DNA of 64,000 nt from Sulfurivermis fontis (GTDB lineage Bacteria; Pseudomonadota; Gammaproteobacteria; Thiohalomonadales; Thiohalomonadaceae): assembly GCF_004001245.1 (NCBI RefSeq), contig NZ_AP018724.1, positions 1,170,501 through 1,234,500 on the forward strand. The letters are read 5' to 3'. The notes beneath the pieces were generated by a model that was not told the origin of the DNA, searched no databases, and worked only from the letters and a program-made list of their open reading frames with translations. Positions within the stretch are counted from its first letter, which is position 1, and every line of letters starts with the position of its first letter. Both the position numbers and the translations under genes were made by a program. Of the stretch, positions 57,057 through 64,000 are shown piece after piece.

Positions 57057-57326
57057 CTATTCGATGATGTCGCCGCGCAGCAGGTATTTGCACAGCGCCA
57101 CCGTGCCGACGAAGCCCATCATGGCGATGAGCAGGGCCGCCTCGAAGAAGGCGGTGAGGTCGAGGTGGATGCCGAACAGTACCAGCAGGGCGATGGTGTT
57201 GATGTACATGGTGTCCAGCGCCAGGATGCGGTCGGGTGTGCTCGGACCGCGCAGCAGGCGCCAGAAGTTGAGCAGCAGGGCGGCGGCGATACAGATGAAG
57301 GCGAAGGTGATGGCGGCGCTCAGCAT
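57057..57326 (-). CDS. mnhF: Mrp antiporter subunit F
   Basis: 89 residues, three helices; RGPSTPDRILALDTM is the MnhF/MrpF signature. Start overlaps the mnhE stop by 7 nt. Confidence 0.93.
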   Translation of the reverse strand: MLSAAITFAFICIAAALLLNFWRLLRGPSTPDRILALDTMYINTIALLVLFGIHLDLTAFFEAALLIAMMGFVGTVALCKYLLRGDIIE

Positions 57327-57811
57327 GATTCGAATATCTCCCGCAGCGGCTGTTCATAACGCTGCTTGATGTGGGCGATGACCGCGGCTTCGCTCTCGAC
57401 ATCCAGCGCGTGGATCAGCAGGGTCTTGCGATCCGGGCTCAGGTCGGACGACACGGTGCCCGGCGTCAGCGAGATGGTGCTGGCCAGCACGCTGATGGCG
57501 AATTCATTGTGCAGGTCCAGCGGCAGGTGGATGAAGGCCGGGCGCAGTTTGCGCGTCGGGCCGAGGATCAGACGCGCCACGGTGAGGTTGGCGAGGCCGA
57601 TGTCCCACAGCAGCGTGGCGATGTAGCGCAGCAGCTTCCATGGGCTGTGGATGCGCGGCCGGTCGGGCCAGAAGCGCTGCGTCAGCAGCGGCAGGGCGAC
57701 GGCGAGGAGGGTGCCGAGCACTACCTGGCCCGCTGCCACGGTGTTCACGAGCAGCAGCCAGACCACCAGCAGGAACAGGCTGAACAGGGGTTGCGGCAGC
57801 AGGCGGTTCAT
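57320..57811 (-). CDS. mnhE: Mrp antiporter subunit E
   Basis: 163 residues from the ATG at 57811, with one or two helices in the first 60 residues and the conserved ISLTPGTVSSDLSPDRKTLLIH in outline. Overlaps mnhD by 4 nt. Confidence 0.92.
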   Translation of the reverse strand: MNRLLPQPLFSLFLLVVWLLLVNTVAAGQVVLGTLLAVALPLLTQRFWPDRPRIHSPWKLLRYIATLLWDIGLANLTVARLILGPTRKLRPAFIHLPLDLHNEFAISVLASTISLTPGTVSSDLSPDRKTLLIHALDVESEAAVIAHIKQRYEQPLREIFESC

Positions 57812-59298
57812 GGTTGGACTCCCAACACGGCGTTGATGTACTGCTGCGGCGCCAGCAGTTGCGCCGCGGTCGCCTCGGTATAGCGGATGAGGGGCGCGGC
57901 AAACACGGTCATGGCGATGCTCATCGCCAGCAGCACGGCAGCGGGGGCGAGGTGTGTCAGGGGCGCCTGTCCGGCGACGGCCCGATCGCCTGCGGTCTTC
58001 CAGAAGATGCGGCTGCCGACGCGGCTCAGGGCGATGAGGCCCGCCAGACTGCCGATGAGCACGATACTCCACAACCAGCCCGCCTGGGCCGGGGCCACCG
58101 CTTGCAGCAGCAGCAGCTTGCCGAGGAAGCCGGACAAGGGCGGCAGGCCGGCGGCGGCCACGGCGCCGAGGAAGAACAGCACGCCGAGGCGGGTGGGCTG
58201 GGCCAGCGGCGGGCCGAGTACGAAATGGTCCCCATGGACGCCGCGCTGGCGCGCGATGAGGTCGGCCAGCAGGAACAGGCCGGCGCTGACCAGGGTGGTG
58301 TGCGGCAGGTAGTACAGCGCCGCGCCGATGCCGCCGCTGTTGAACAGGCCGATACCGGCCAGCAGGGTGCCCACCGATACCACCACCAGATAGGCGATGA
58401 GGACACGCAGGCGCTGGCTGCCCAGCACGCCCACCGCACCCGCCGCCAGGGTGAGCAGGGCAAGGGGCAGCAGCCACGCGCCCACGTCGCTGATAGCGCC
58501 GTTGGCCGGGAAGATCAGGGTGTAGCTGCGCAGGATGGCGTAGACGCCCACCTTGGTCATGATGGCGAACAGTGCCGCCACCGGCGCGGTGGCATGGCCG
58601 TACAGCGCCGGCAGCCACAGGTGCAGGGGCAGCAGTGCCGCCTTGAGGCCGAATACGGCGAGCAACAGCAGGGCGGCGGCACGCAACAGGCCGGCGTTCT
58701 CCAGCGGCGCGGCGGCGACCTTCACCGCCAGGTCGGCCATGTTCAGGGTGCCGGTGACGGCATACAGCGTGCCGACGGCGATGAGGAACAGGGCGGAGCC
58801 GATGAGGTTCAGCACCACGTAGTGCAGGCCGGCGCGGGTGCGCTCCGGGCCGCCGCCGTGCAGTGCCAGGCCGTAGGAGGCGATGAGCAGGATCTCGAAG
58901 AACACGAACAGGTTGAACAGGTCGCCGGTGAGGAAGGCGCCGTTGATGCCGAGCAGCTGCAGCTGGAACAGCACGTGGAAGTCGCGGCCGCGCCTGTCGT
59001 CGCCGTTGACGGCGTGGAGCAGGACCAGCAGTGCCAGCACGGCGGTGAGCAGCAGCATCAGCGCAGTCAGCCGATCCAGCACCAGCACGATGCCGAACGG
59101 CGCCGGCCAGTTGCCGAGCGGGTAGACGCCGAACTCGCCGTTGCCGGCGAAGCACAGCAGCAGCAGGGTGACGGGCAGCAGGCCCGCGGTCGCGCCGACC
59201 GAGAGGGCGCGCTGCAGACCCGGACGGGCCACCAGCAGCAGGCTCAGCATGCCCGCCACCAGCGGCAGCACGAGGGGGGCGATGATCCAGTGATTCAT
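57808..59298 (-). CDS. mnhD: Mrp antiporter subunit D
   Basis: 496 residues from the ATG at 59298, about 14 helices, NuoN/NuoM-like proton-conducting subunit. Key blocks: GDLFNLFVFFEILLIASY, with the conserved glutamate in the fifth helix, and LKAALLPLHLWLPALYGHATAPV. Lower frame extensions into mnhC are shadow. Overlaps mnhC by 4 nt. Confidence 0.93.
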   Translation of the reverse strand: MNHWIIAPLVLPLVAGMLSLLLVARPGLQRALSVGATAGLLPVTLLLLCFAGNGEFGVYPLGNWPAPFGIVLVLDRLTALMLLLTAVLALLVLLHAVNGDDRRGRDFHVLFQLQLLGINGAFLTGDLFNLFVFFEILLIASYGLALHGGGPERTRAGLHYVVLNLIGSALFLIAVGTLYAVTGTLNMADLAVKVAAAPLENAGLLRAAALLLLAVFGLKAALLPLHLWLPALYGHATAPVAALFAIMTKVGVYAILRSYTLIFPANGAISDVGAWLLPLALLTLAAGAVGVLGSQRLRVLIAYLVVVSVGTLLAGIGLFNSGGIGAALYYLPHTTLVSAGLFLLADLIARQRGVHGDHFVLGPPLAQPTRLGVLFFLGAVAAAGLPPLSGFLGKLLLLQAVAPAQAGWLWSIVLIGSLAGLIALSRVGSRIFWKTAGDRAVAGQAPLTHLAPAAVLLAMSIAMTVFAAPLIRYTEATAAQLLAPQQYINAVLGVQP

Positions 59299-59627
59299 CG
59301 TTCCTCCCCCTGGCCGTCGACGTGATCGCTGCCCAGTTCGCCGCGGGCGCGCAGCGCGAGGATCACCACGAAGGCGGTCATGCCGAAGCCGATGACGATG
59401 GCGGTGAGCACCAGCGCCTGCGGGATGGGATCGGCCACCGGCGCGCTGCCGCCGGCCAGCGGCGGTGCGCCGGTGACCAGGCGGCCGGTGAAGAACAGGA
59501 ACAGGTTGACGGCATAGGACAGCAGCGACAGGCCGAGCACCACGGGGAAGGTGCGCGCGCGCAGTACCAGATAGACCCCGCAGGTCACCAGCACGGCCAG
59601 GGTGAGGGCGGCAACGGCTTCCATCAT
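59295..59627 (-). CDS. mnhC: Mrp antiporter subunit C
   Basis: 110 residues, three helices, NuoK-like, with [16 protein letters not shown] as signature. Starts in a 4-nt overlap with the end of the A/B subunit gene. Confidence 0.93.
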   Translation of the reverse strand: MMEAVAALTLAVLVTCGVYLVLRARTFPVVLGLSLLSYAVNLFLFFTGRLVTGAPPLAGGSAPVADPIPQALVLTAIVIGFGMTAFVVILALRARGELGSDHVDGQGEER

Positions 59628-62425
59628 TCACCCTCCTTGCCGGCCGCACAGCGCTGGGTCAGCTTGCCCAGGTTGGCCAGGATCAGCATCACCACGCCCA
59701 CCACGGTGAGGTAGACGCCGAGGTCGAACAGCATGGCGGTGGCCAGCTCGAATTCGCCGGCCAGCGGCAGGTGGAAGTGGCCGAAGGCGGAGGTGAGGAA
59801 CGGGCGGTCGAACAGCCAGCTGCCGGCGCCGGTGGCGGCGGCGATGAGCACGCCGGCGGCGATGATGGGGTGGTATTGCAGGCGCCAGCGCTGCTGGGTC
59901 CAGTCGATGCCGCTGGCCATGTATTGCAGGATCAGCGCCACGGCGGTGACCAGGCCGGCAATGAAGCCGCCGCCCGGGGCATTGTGGCCGCGCAGGAACA
60001 GGTACACCGACACCAGCAGCGCCAGCGGCAGCAGGAAGCGGGTGAGCTGGGCCAGCACCAGCGGGTAGCGCTCGCCGGACCAGGGGCGGCCGCCCGCATC
60101 GGTGGCCGGCATGTCCAGGCGCAGGTTGTTGAGCAGGGCGTAGATGCCGATGGCGGCGATGGCCAGCACGGTGATCTCGCCCAGGGTGTCGAAGCCGCGG
60201 AAGTCGACCAGGATGACGTTGACCACGTTGGCACCGCCGCCGCCGCTCAGGCTGTTCTCCACGTAGTAGTTGGCGATGGTCGCATAGGGGCGCGTGAACA
60301 TGCCCCAGGCGAGCAGGCCCACGCCGCCGCCCACGCCGGCGGCCAGCAGCAGGTCGCGGCCGCGGCGCAGGGGCGAGGACTCGGCCGGCCCCTGCTGCGG
60401 CAGGAAGTACAGCGCCAGCAGCAGCAGCACGATGGTCACCACCTCCACCGACAGCTGGGTCAACGCCAGGTCCGGGGCCGACCAGCGCACGAAGGCGAGC
60501 GAGACCACCAGGCCCACCACGCTGAGTGCCACCACCGCGGCGAGGCGGCGGCGCTGCCATGCCACTGTCAGGATCGCCGCCGCCATCATCACCAGGGCGC
60601 CGAGCAGTGTCAGCGTATCGACCGGCGCCGCCGGGACCGGGCCGCCCAGGGGGGCGCTGCCACCGAGCAGGGGCAGGGCGATGGCGGCCAGGGCGGCGAG
60701 CAGCAGCAGGGCGGCATAGCGCTGCTGCGAGCCGTTTTCCAGCGCCCGTGTCACGGCATGGGCGGCATCCATCAGCCAGGTGATGAACTCCCAGAACAGG
60801 GCGCGGGCGTCGACCTCGGGGAAGATGCGGTCATGCAGCGCGAACAGTCGGTGGCGCTGGCTGTACAGGGCGATGCCGCCGGCCAGGGCAACGAGGCTCA
60901 TGGCGAAGGGCAGGGTGAAGCCGTGCCAGATGGCCAGGCTGTATTCGGGCACCAGGCCGTGCAGCACCGCGCCCGCGGCCAGGTCCAGCAGCGGCGCCAC
61001 GGTGAAGGTCGGCAGGATGCCGACCAGCAGGCACAGGGTGACCAGGATCTCCACCGGGATTTTCATGTAGCGCGGCGGCTCGTGCGGCGGGTATTTGGGC
61101 AGGTCGATGGGCTCGCCGTTGAAGAACACGTCGTGGACGAAGCGGGCCGAATAGGCCACGGCGAAGACGCCGGCCAGGGTCGCGGCGGCGGGCAGGACCC
61201 AGCTCAGCGAACCCAGCGCCGAGAGGTGCAGGGTTTCGGCGAAGAACATCTCCTTGGACAGGAAGCCGTTCAGCAGCGGCACCCCGGCCATGGCCGAGGC
61301 GGCGACCATGGCCAGGGTGGCGGTGTGCGGCATGTATTTCCACAGGCCGTTGATGAGGCGCATGTCGCGGGTGCCGGTTTCGTGGTCGATGATACCGGCG
61401 GCCATGAACAGCGAGGCCTTGAAGGTGGCGTGGTTGATGATGTGGAACACGCCGGCCACGGCGGCCAGCGGCGTGTCGATGCCGAACAGCAGGGTGATGA
61501 GGCCCAGGTGGCTGATGGTGGAGTAGGCCAGCAGACCCTTGAGGTCGTGCTGGAACAGGGCGGTGTAGGCCGCGAACAGCAGGGTGGCGAGGCCGATGCC
61601 GCCCACCAGGAAGAACCAGGGGTCGGTGCCGGAGAGGGCCGGGTAGAGGCGGGCCAGCAGGAACACGCCGGCCTTCACCATGGTGGCCGAGTGCAGATAG
61701 GCGCTGACCGGGGTGGGGGCCGCCATGGCGTGGGGCAGCCAGAAGTGGAACGGGAACTGCGCCGACTTGGTGAAGGCGCCGAGCAGGATCAGCAGCAGCG
61801 TCGGCAGGTAGAGCGGGTGGGCGCGGATCAGGTCGCCTGCATCGAGGACGTCGACGATGCGGTAGCTGCCGACGATGTGTCCCAGCAGCAGGAAGCCGGC
61901 GAGCAGGGCGAGGCCGCCGGCGCCGGTGATGGCCAGGGCCATGCGCGCGCCGCGGCGCGCGTCGGAACGGTGGTGCCAGTAGCTGATGAGCAGGAAGGAA
62001 CTGAGCGAGGTCAGCTCCCAGAATACCAGTAGTTGCAGCAGGTGGTCGGACAGGGCGATGCCGAGCATGGCGCCCATGAACAGGAGCAGCAGGCCGAAGA
62101 AGCGGCCCATGGGGTCGCGCTCGGCCAGGTAGTAGCGGGCATACAGAATCACCAGCAGGCCGATGCCGAGGATCAGCAGCACGAACAGGGCGGCCAGGCC
62201 GTCCATGCGCAGGTGGATGTCGAGGCCGGCCTGCGGCAGCCAGGCCCAGTGCGCCTCCAGCGGGGTGCCGGCAAATACCGTGGTCAGCGGCTCCAAGGCG
62301 AACAGCAGCGCGGCCAGCGTGATGGCGGCGGCGGTCCAGGCGCTGGCGCTGCGGCCGAAGCGGATCGCCAGCGGCGGCAACAGGGCGCCCAGCAGGGGGA
62401 GCAGGACGATGAGCAGCAGGTTCAT
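59624..62425 (-). CDS. mnhA: Mrp antiporter fused subunit A/B
   Basis: 933 residues. Residues 1-600: NuoL-like MrpA core ([18 protein letters not shown] with the key glutamate; [30 protein letters not shown] in outline). About 600-770: MrpA C-terminal extension ([33 protein letters not shown]). About 790-930: MrpB domain ([29 protein letters not shown], in parts). The A-B fusion is the group 2 Mrp form usual in Gammaproteobacteria and other Proteobacteria. Exports Na+ for proton entry and could recharge the Na+ gradient used by the symporter and TRAP systems here. First gene of a six-gene overlapping operon. Confidence 0.95.
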   Translation of the reverse strand: MNLLLIVLLPLLGALLPPLAIRFGRSASAWTAAAITLAALLFALEPLTTVFAGTPLEAHWAWLPQAGLDIHLRMDGLAALFVLLILGIGLLVILYARYYLAERDPMGRFFGLLLLFMGAMLGIALSDHLLQLLVFWELTSLSSFLLISYWHHRSDARRGARMALAITGAGGLALLAGFLLLGHIVGSYRIVDVLDAGDLIRAHPLYLPTLLLILLGAFTKSAQFPFHFWLPHAMAAPTPVSAYLHSATMVKAGVFLLARLYPALSGTDPWFFLVGGIGLATLLFAAYTALFQHDLKGLLAYSTISHLGLITLLFGIDTPLAAVAGVFHIINHATFKASLFMAAGIIDHETGTRDMRLINGLWKYMPHTATLAMVAASAMAGVPLLNGFLSKEMFFAETLHLSALGSLSWVLPAAATLAGVFAVAYSARFVHDVFFNGEPIDLPKYPPHEPPRYMKIPVEILVTLCLLVGILPTFTVAPLLDLAAGAVLHGLVPEYSLAIWHGFTLPFAMSLVALAGGIALYSQRHRLFALHDRIFPEVDARALFWEFITWLMDAAHAVTRALENGSQQRYAALLLLAALAAIALPLLGGSAPLGGPVPAAPVDTLTLLGALVMMAAAILTVAWQRRRLAAVVALSVVGLVVSLAFVRWSAPDLALTQLSVEVVTIVLLLLALYFLPQQGPAESSPLRRGRDLLLAAGVGGGVGLLAWGMFTRPYATIANYYVENSLSGGGGANVVNVILVDFRGFDTLGEITVLAIAAIGIYALLNNLRLDMPATDAGGRPWSGERYPLVLAQLTRFLLPLALLVSVYLFLRGHNAPGGGFIAGLVTAVALILQYMASGIDWTQQRWRLQYHPIIAAGVLIAAATGAGSWLFDRPFLTSAFGHFHLPLAGEFELATAMLFDLGVYLTVVGVVMLILANLGKLTQRCAAGKEGE

Positions 62426-62469
62426 AGTGGTCGCTGTTTATTGTTACCGCACTGTTGTTCCGACATGGC

Positions 62470-62498
62470 AGCGCCGGCCGCGTTGCCGGGCCGGCGCT
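62470..62498. other. Strong hairpin in the divergent mnhA / DUF465 gap
   Basis: Perfect 10-bp arms AGCGCCGGCC and GGCCGGCGCT with a 9-nt loop, in the 197-bp gap between divergent genes. No T-run follows on either strand, so it is not a standard terminator; possibly a REP or a leader structure. No sure promoter was picked out in this gap. Confidence 0.5.
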
Positions 62499-62622
62499 GG
62501 GAGCGGTGTTATTTTCCCTTCGAACTATAACGACTCTGTCCGAGGGGGGAAACTGCTTGAGTGCGGGATAGACAGTCAGGTAGCCTTGCAGTTCGATTTT
62601 CCTTCTCTCGTATGGAGCAGTC

Positions 62623-62859
62623 ATGACCGTTGAGCATCACGATTTGCAGCATGATTTCCCCGAATTCCACGACCGCATCCATGCCCTGAAGACCAGCAAC
62701 GCGCACTTCGCCCGGTTGTTCGACGAGTATCACGAGGTGGACCGCCAGGTGCGCCGCATCGAACAGGAGATCGAGACGCCGTCCGATGCCGTTACCGAAG
62801 AACTGAAGATGCGCCGCGTGAAGCTCAAGGGCGAACTCTACGCCATGCTGCGTGCCTGA
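62623..62859 (+). CDS. YdcH-like DUF465 protein
   Basis: 78 residues: one helical hairpin with HALKTSNAHFARLFDEYHEVDRQVRRIEQ (in part) and a LKMRRVKLKGELYAML end, the DUF465 signature. Ribosome site GGAG 5-6 nt before the ATG. Function unknown. It precedes ccmA by 18 nt and may be in the same transcript. Confidence 0.9.
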   Translation: MTVEHHDLQHDFPEFHDRIHALKTSNAHFARLFDEYHEVDRQVRRIEQEIETPSDAVTEELKMRRVKLKGELYAMLRA

Positions 62860-62877
62860 CAGGTGCGCATTGCCGCC

Positions 62878-63510
62878 ATGTCGGGCGACCGCACTGCAGG
62901 ACTGAATGTTGCCGGGTTGGCCTGCCGCCGTGCCGGCCGCACCCTGTTTCAGGATGTTTCCTTCACGTTGCAGCCCGGGGCGGTTCTGCAGATCGAGGGG
63001 CGCAACGGCTGCGGCAAGACCACGCTGTTGCGCACCCTGTGCGGCCTGACCCGGCCGGCGGCCGGCCGCATCGCGTGGAGCGGCGAGGATATCCGCGACA
63101 ACTTCGCCGCCTATGCCGCGGAACTCAATTATGTCGGCCACCATGCCGGCATCAAGGAAGAACTGACCCCGCTGGAAAACCTGGCCTTCGCCGCCGCCCT
63201 CGGCGGCGGGGCACGGATCAGCCCGGAGCAGGCGCTGGAGCGGATCGGCCTGCCCTTCGAGTGCGAGGATATCCCCTGCCGCAAGCTCTCCGCCGGCCAG
63301 CGCCGGCGCGTGGCCCTGGCGCGCCTGCTGCTGGCGCCGGGCCGGTTGTGGATCCTCGATGAACCCTTTACCGCCCTGGACGTGGCCGGCCGCGCGCTGG
63401 TGGAGAAGCTGCTGCGCGAGCATGCGGCACGGGGCGGCATGGCGGTGGTGACCTCGCACCACGCCGTCGACCTGGAGGGCAGCGCCGTGCAGACGCTGCA
63501 TCTGGGATGA
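62878..63510 (+). CDS. ccmA: Heme exporter ATP-binding protein CcmA
   Basis: 210 residues from the ATG at 62878 (a GTG at 62863 is possible). Walker A GRNGCGKTT, signature KLSAGQRRRVALARLL, Walker B LWILDEPFTALD, and the CcmA-like short length. With CcmB/C/D it releases heme-CcmE for cytochrome c maturation at the inner membrane. Stop overlaps ccmB (ATGA). Confidence 0.93.
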   Translation: MSGDRTAGLNVAGLACRRAGRTLFQDVSFTLQPGAVLQIEGRNGCGKTTLLRTLCGLTRPAAGRIAWSGEDIRDNFAAYAAELNYVGHHAGIKEELTPLENLAFAAALGGGARISPEQALERIGLPFECEDIPCRKLSAGQRRRVALARLLLAPGRLWILDEPFTALDVAGRALVEKLLREHAARGGMAVVTSHHAVDLEGSAVQTLHLG

Positions 63511-64000
63511 GTCTGGCGCGCGCCTGGGGTGCCCTGCTGCGGCGCGACGTGATGCTGGCCTTGCGCCAGCGCGGCCAGCTGGCCAATCCGCTGCTGTTTT
63601 TCGTGATGGTGGTGGCGCTGTTTCCCCTCGGCATGAATCCCGATCCTGTGCTGCTGCGTAGCATCGCACCCGGCGTGATCTGGGTCGGCGCGCTGCTGGC
63701 GGCGATGCTGGCGCTGGAGTCCATGTTCCGCTCCGACTTCGACGACGGCGCGCTGGAGCAGATGCTGCTGACGCCCCATCCCCTGCCGCTGCTGGTGCTG
63801 GCCAAGGTGACGGCGCACTGGCTGGTGACCGGCCTGCCGCTGCTGCTGGTGGCGCCGCTGCTGGCGCTGTTGCTGAATCTCGAGGGCGAGGCCGTGGTCA
63901 TACTGCTGGCCAGCCTGGCCCTGGGCACGCCGCTGCTCAGTCTCATCGGTGCCATCGGCGTGGCCCTCACCGTAGGCCTGCGCCGCGGCGGCGTGCTGCT
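63507..64000 (+). CDS. ccmB: Heme exporter membrane protein CcmB, cut by window edge
   Basis: 164 residues visible of about 220. Translation starts MSLARAWGALLRRDVMLALR, followed by helices (about 24-42, 50-68, 100-125, 130-155). The FRSDFDDGALEQMLLTP stretch is typical of CcmB. The last visible helix is interrupted at RRGGVLL by the end of the window. Confidence 0.93.
   Translation, partial: MSLARAWGALLRRDVMLALRQRGQLANPLLFFVMVVALFPLGMNPDPVLLRSIAPGVIWVGALLAAMLALESMFRSDFDDGALEQMLLTPHPLPLLVLAKVTAHWLVTGLPLLLVAPLLALLLNLEGEAVVILLASLALGTPLLSLIGAIGVALTVGLRRGGVL

Noticed and set aside
57320-59155. 611-residue minus frame spanning mnhE and part of mnhD
   Set aside because: Only the last 163 codons (mnhE) are real; the Arg/Ala/Pro-rich part is mnhD read in the wrong frame.
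59771-62032. 753-residue plus-strand frame opposite mnhA/B
   Set aside because: Antisense shadow, rich in Gln/Gly/His from reversed membrane-protein codons.
62470-62498. Terminator for mnhA or DUF465
   Set aside because: Both genes start here and run away from the hairpin, and no U-tract follows it.

Overview
The window is a 64 kb chromosomal piece of a GC-rich Gammaproteobacterium. The gene order dksA, gluQ, small membrane gene, SSS-type histidine kinase, NtrC-type regulator matches the cbrA/cbrB locus of Pseudomonas. A CbbY-type phosphatase, a fused Mrp Na+/H+ antiporter, a TRAP transporter and cytochrome c maturation genes suggest a respiring, possibly autotrophic (sulfur-oxidizer-like) organism with sodium-coupled transport. 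No tRNA, rRNA or CRISPR array was seen, and the species cannot be named from this sequence alone.

Layout. 1-21.6 kb, nearly all minus strand: a truncated PAS-GGDEF cyclase; an acetate module (acsA, a DnaQ-like exonuclease, two cNMP/CBS/DUF294 nucleotidyltransferase paralogues and a two-subunit sodium:acetate-type symporter); two YcgR-like PilZ proteins; a CbrB/CbrA-like two-component system; gluQ; a nitroreductase; and DksA with a long histone-H1-like tail. A sigma-54 promoter with two upstream TGTTAC-N5-GTAACA palindromes lies in front of the symporter operon, and a third such palindrome lies in front of the kinase operon. This suggests, without proof, that the local regulator controls the acetate module. 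21.8-27.6 kb: cbbY, an aminotransferase carrying a large in-frame repeat insertion, and a cluster of intact and decayed toxin-antitoxin modules (Phd/PIN, MntA/HepT, orphan nucleotidyltransferase, HepT relics) mixed with REP sequences and an IS5-like MITE. An EPS-type MarR regulator sits among them.

27.7-46.3 kb, plus strand: an ABC-transporter-dependent polysaccharide locus resembling the Pseudomonas A-band (D-rhamnan) cluster: cysC, manB, manC, wzm, wzt, a sulfotransferase-like gene, a three-domain glycosyltransferase, gmd, rmd, two GT4 glycosyltransferases, an undecaprenyl-phosphate sugar transferase and an O-antigen ligase. APS kinase and a sulfotransferase in one cluster suggest a sulfated rhamnose/mannose polymer. 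An IS3-type relic follows.

47.3-64 kb: a TRAP transporter (TatT lipoprotein, DctP, DctQ, DctM) split by a 1.2 kb array of GC-rich palindromes; a DUF484-GGDEF cyclase; a second MITE copy; a small HTH gene with a ferredoxin-type reductase and a DUF4197 lipoprotein; a frameshifted PIN toxin with its antitoxin; the Mrp operon (minus); and DUF465, ccmA and ccmB (plus, running off the end).

The most unusual theme is the repeat load. A GC-rich double palindrome is amplified between genes and also inside an aminotransferase reading frame, and a different palindrome sits inside manC. Heptamer tandem repeats (45 copies in one array) touch gene 3' ends, and a MITE family is scattered through the cell-envelope region.
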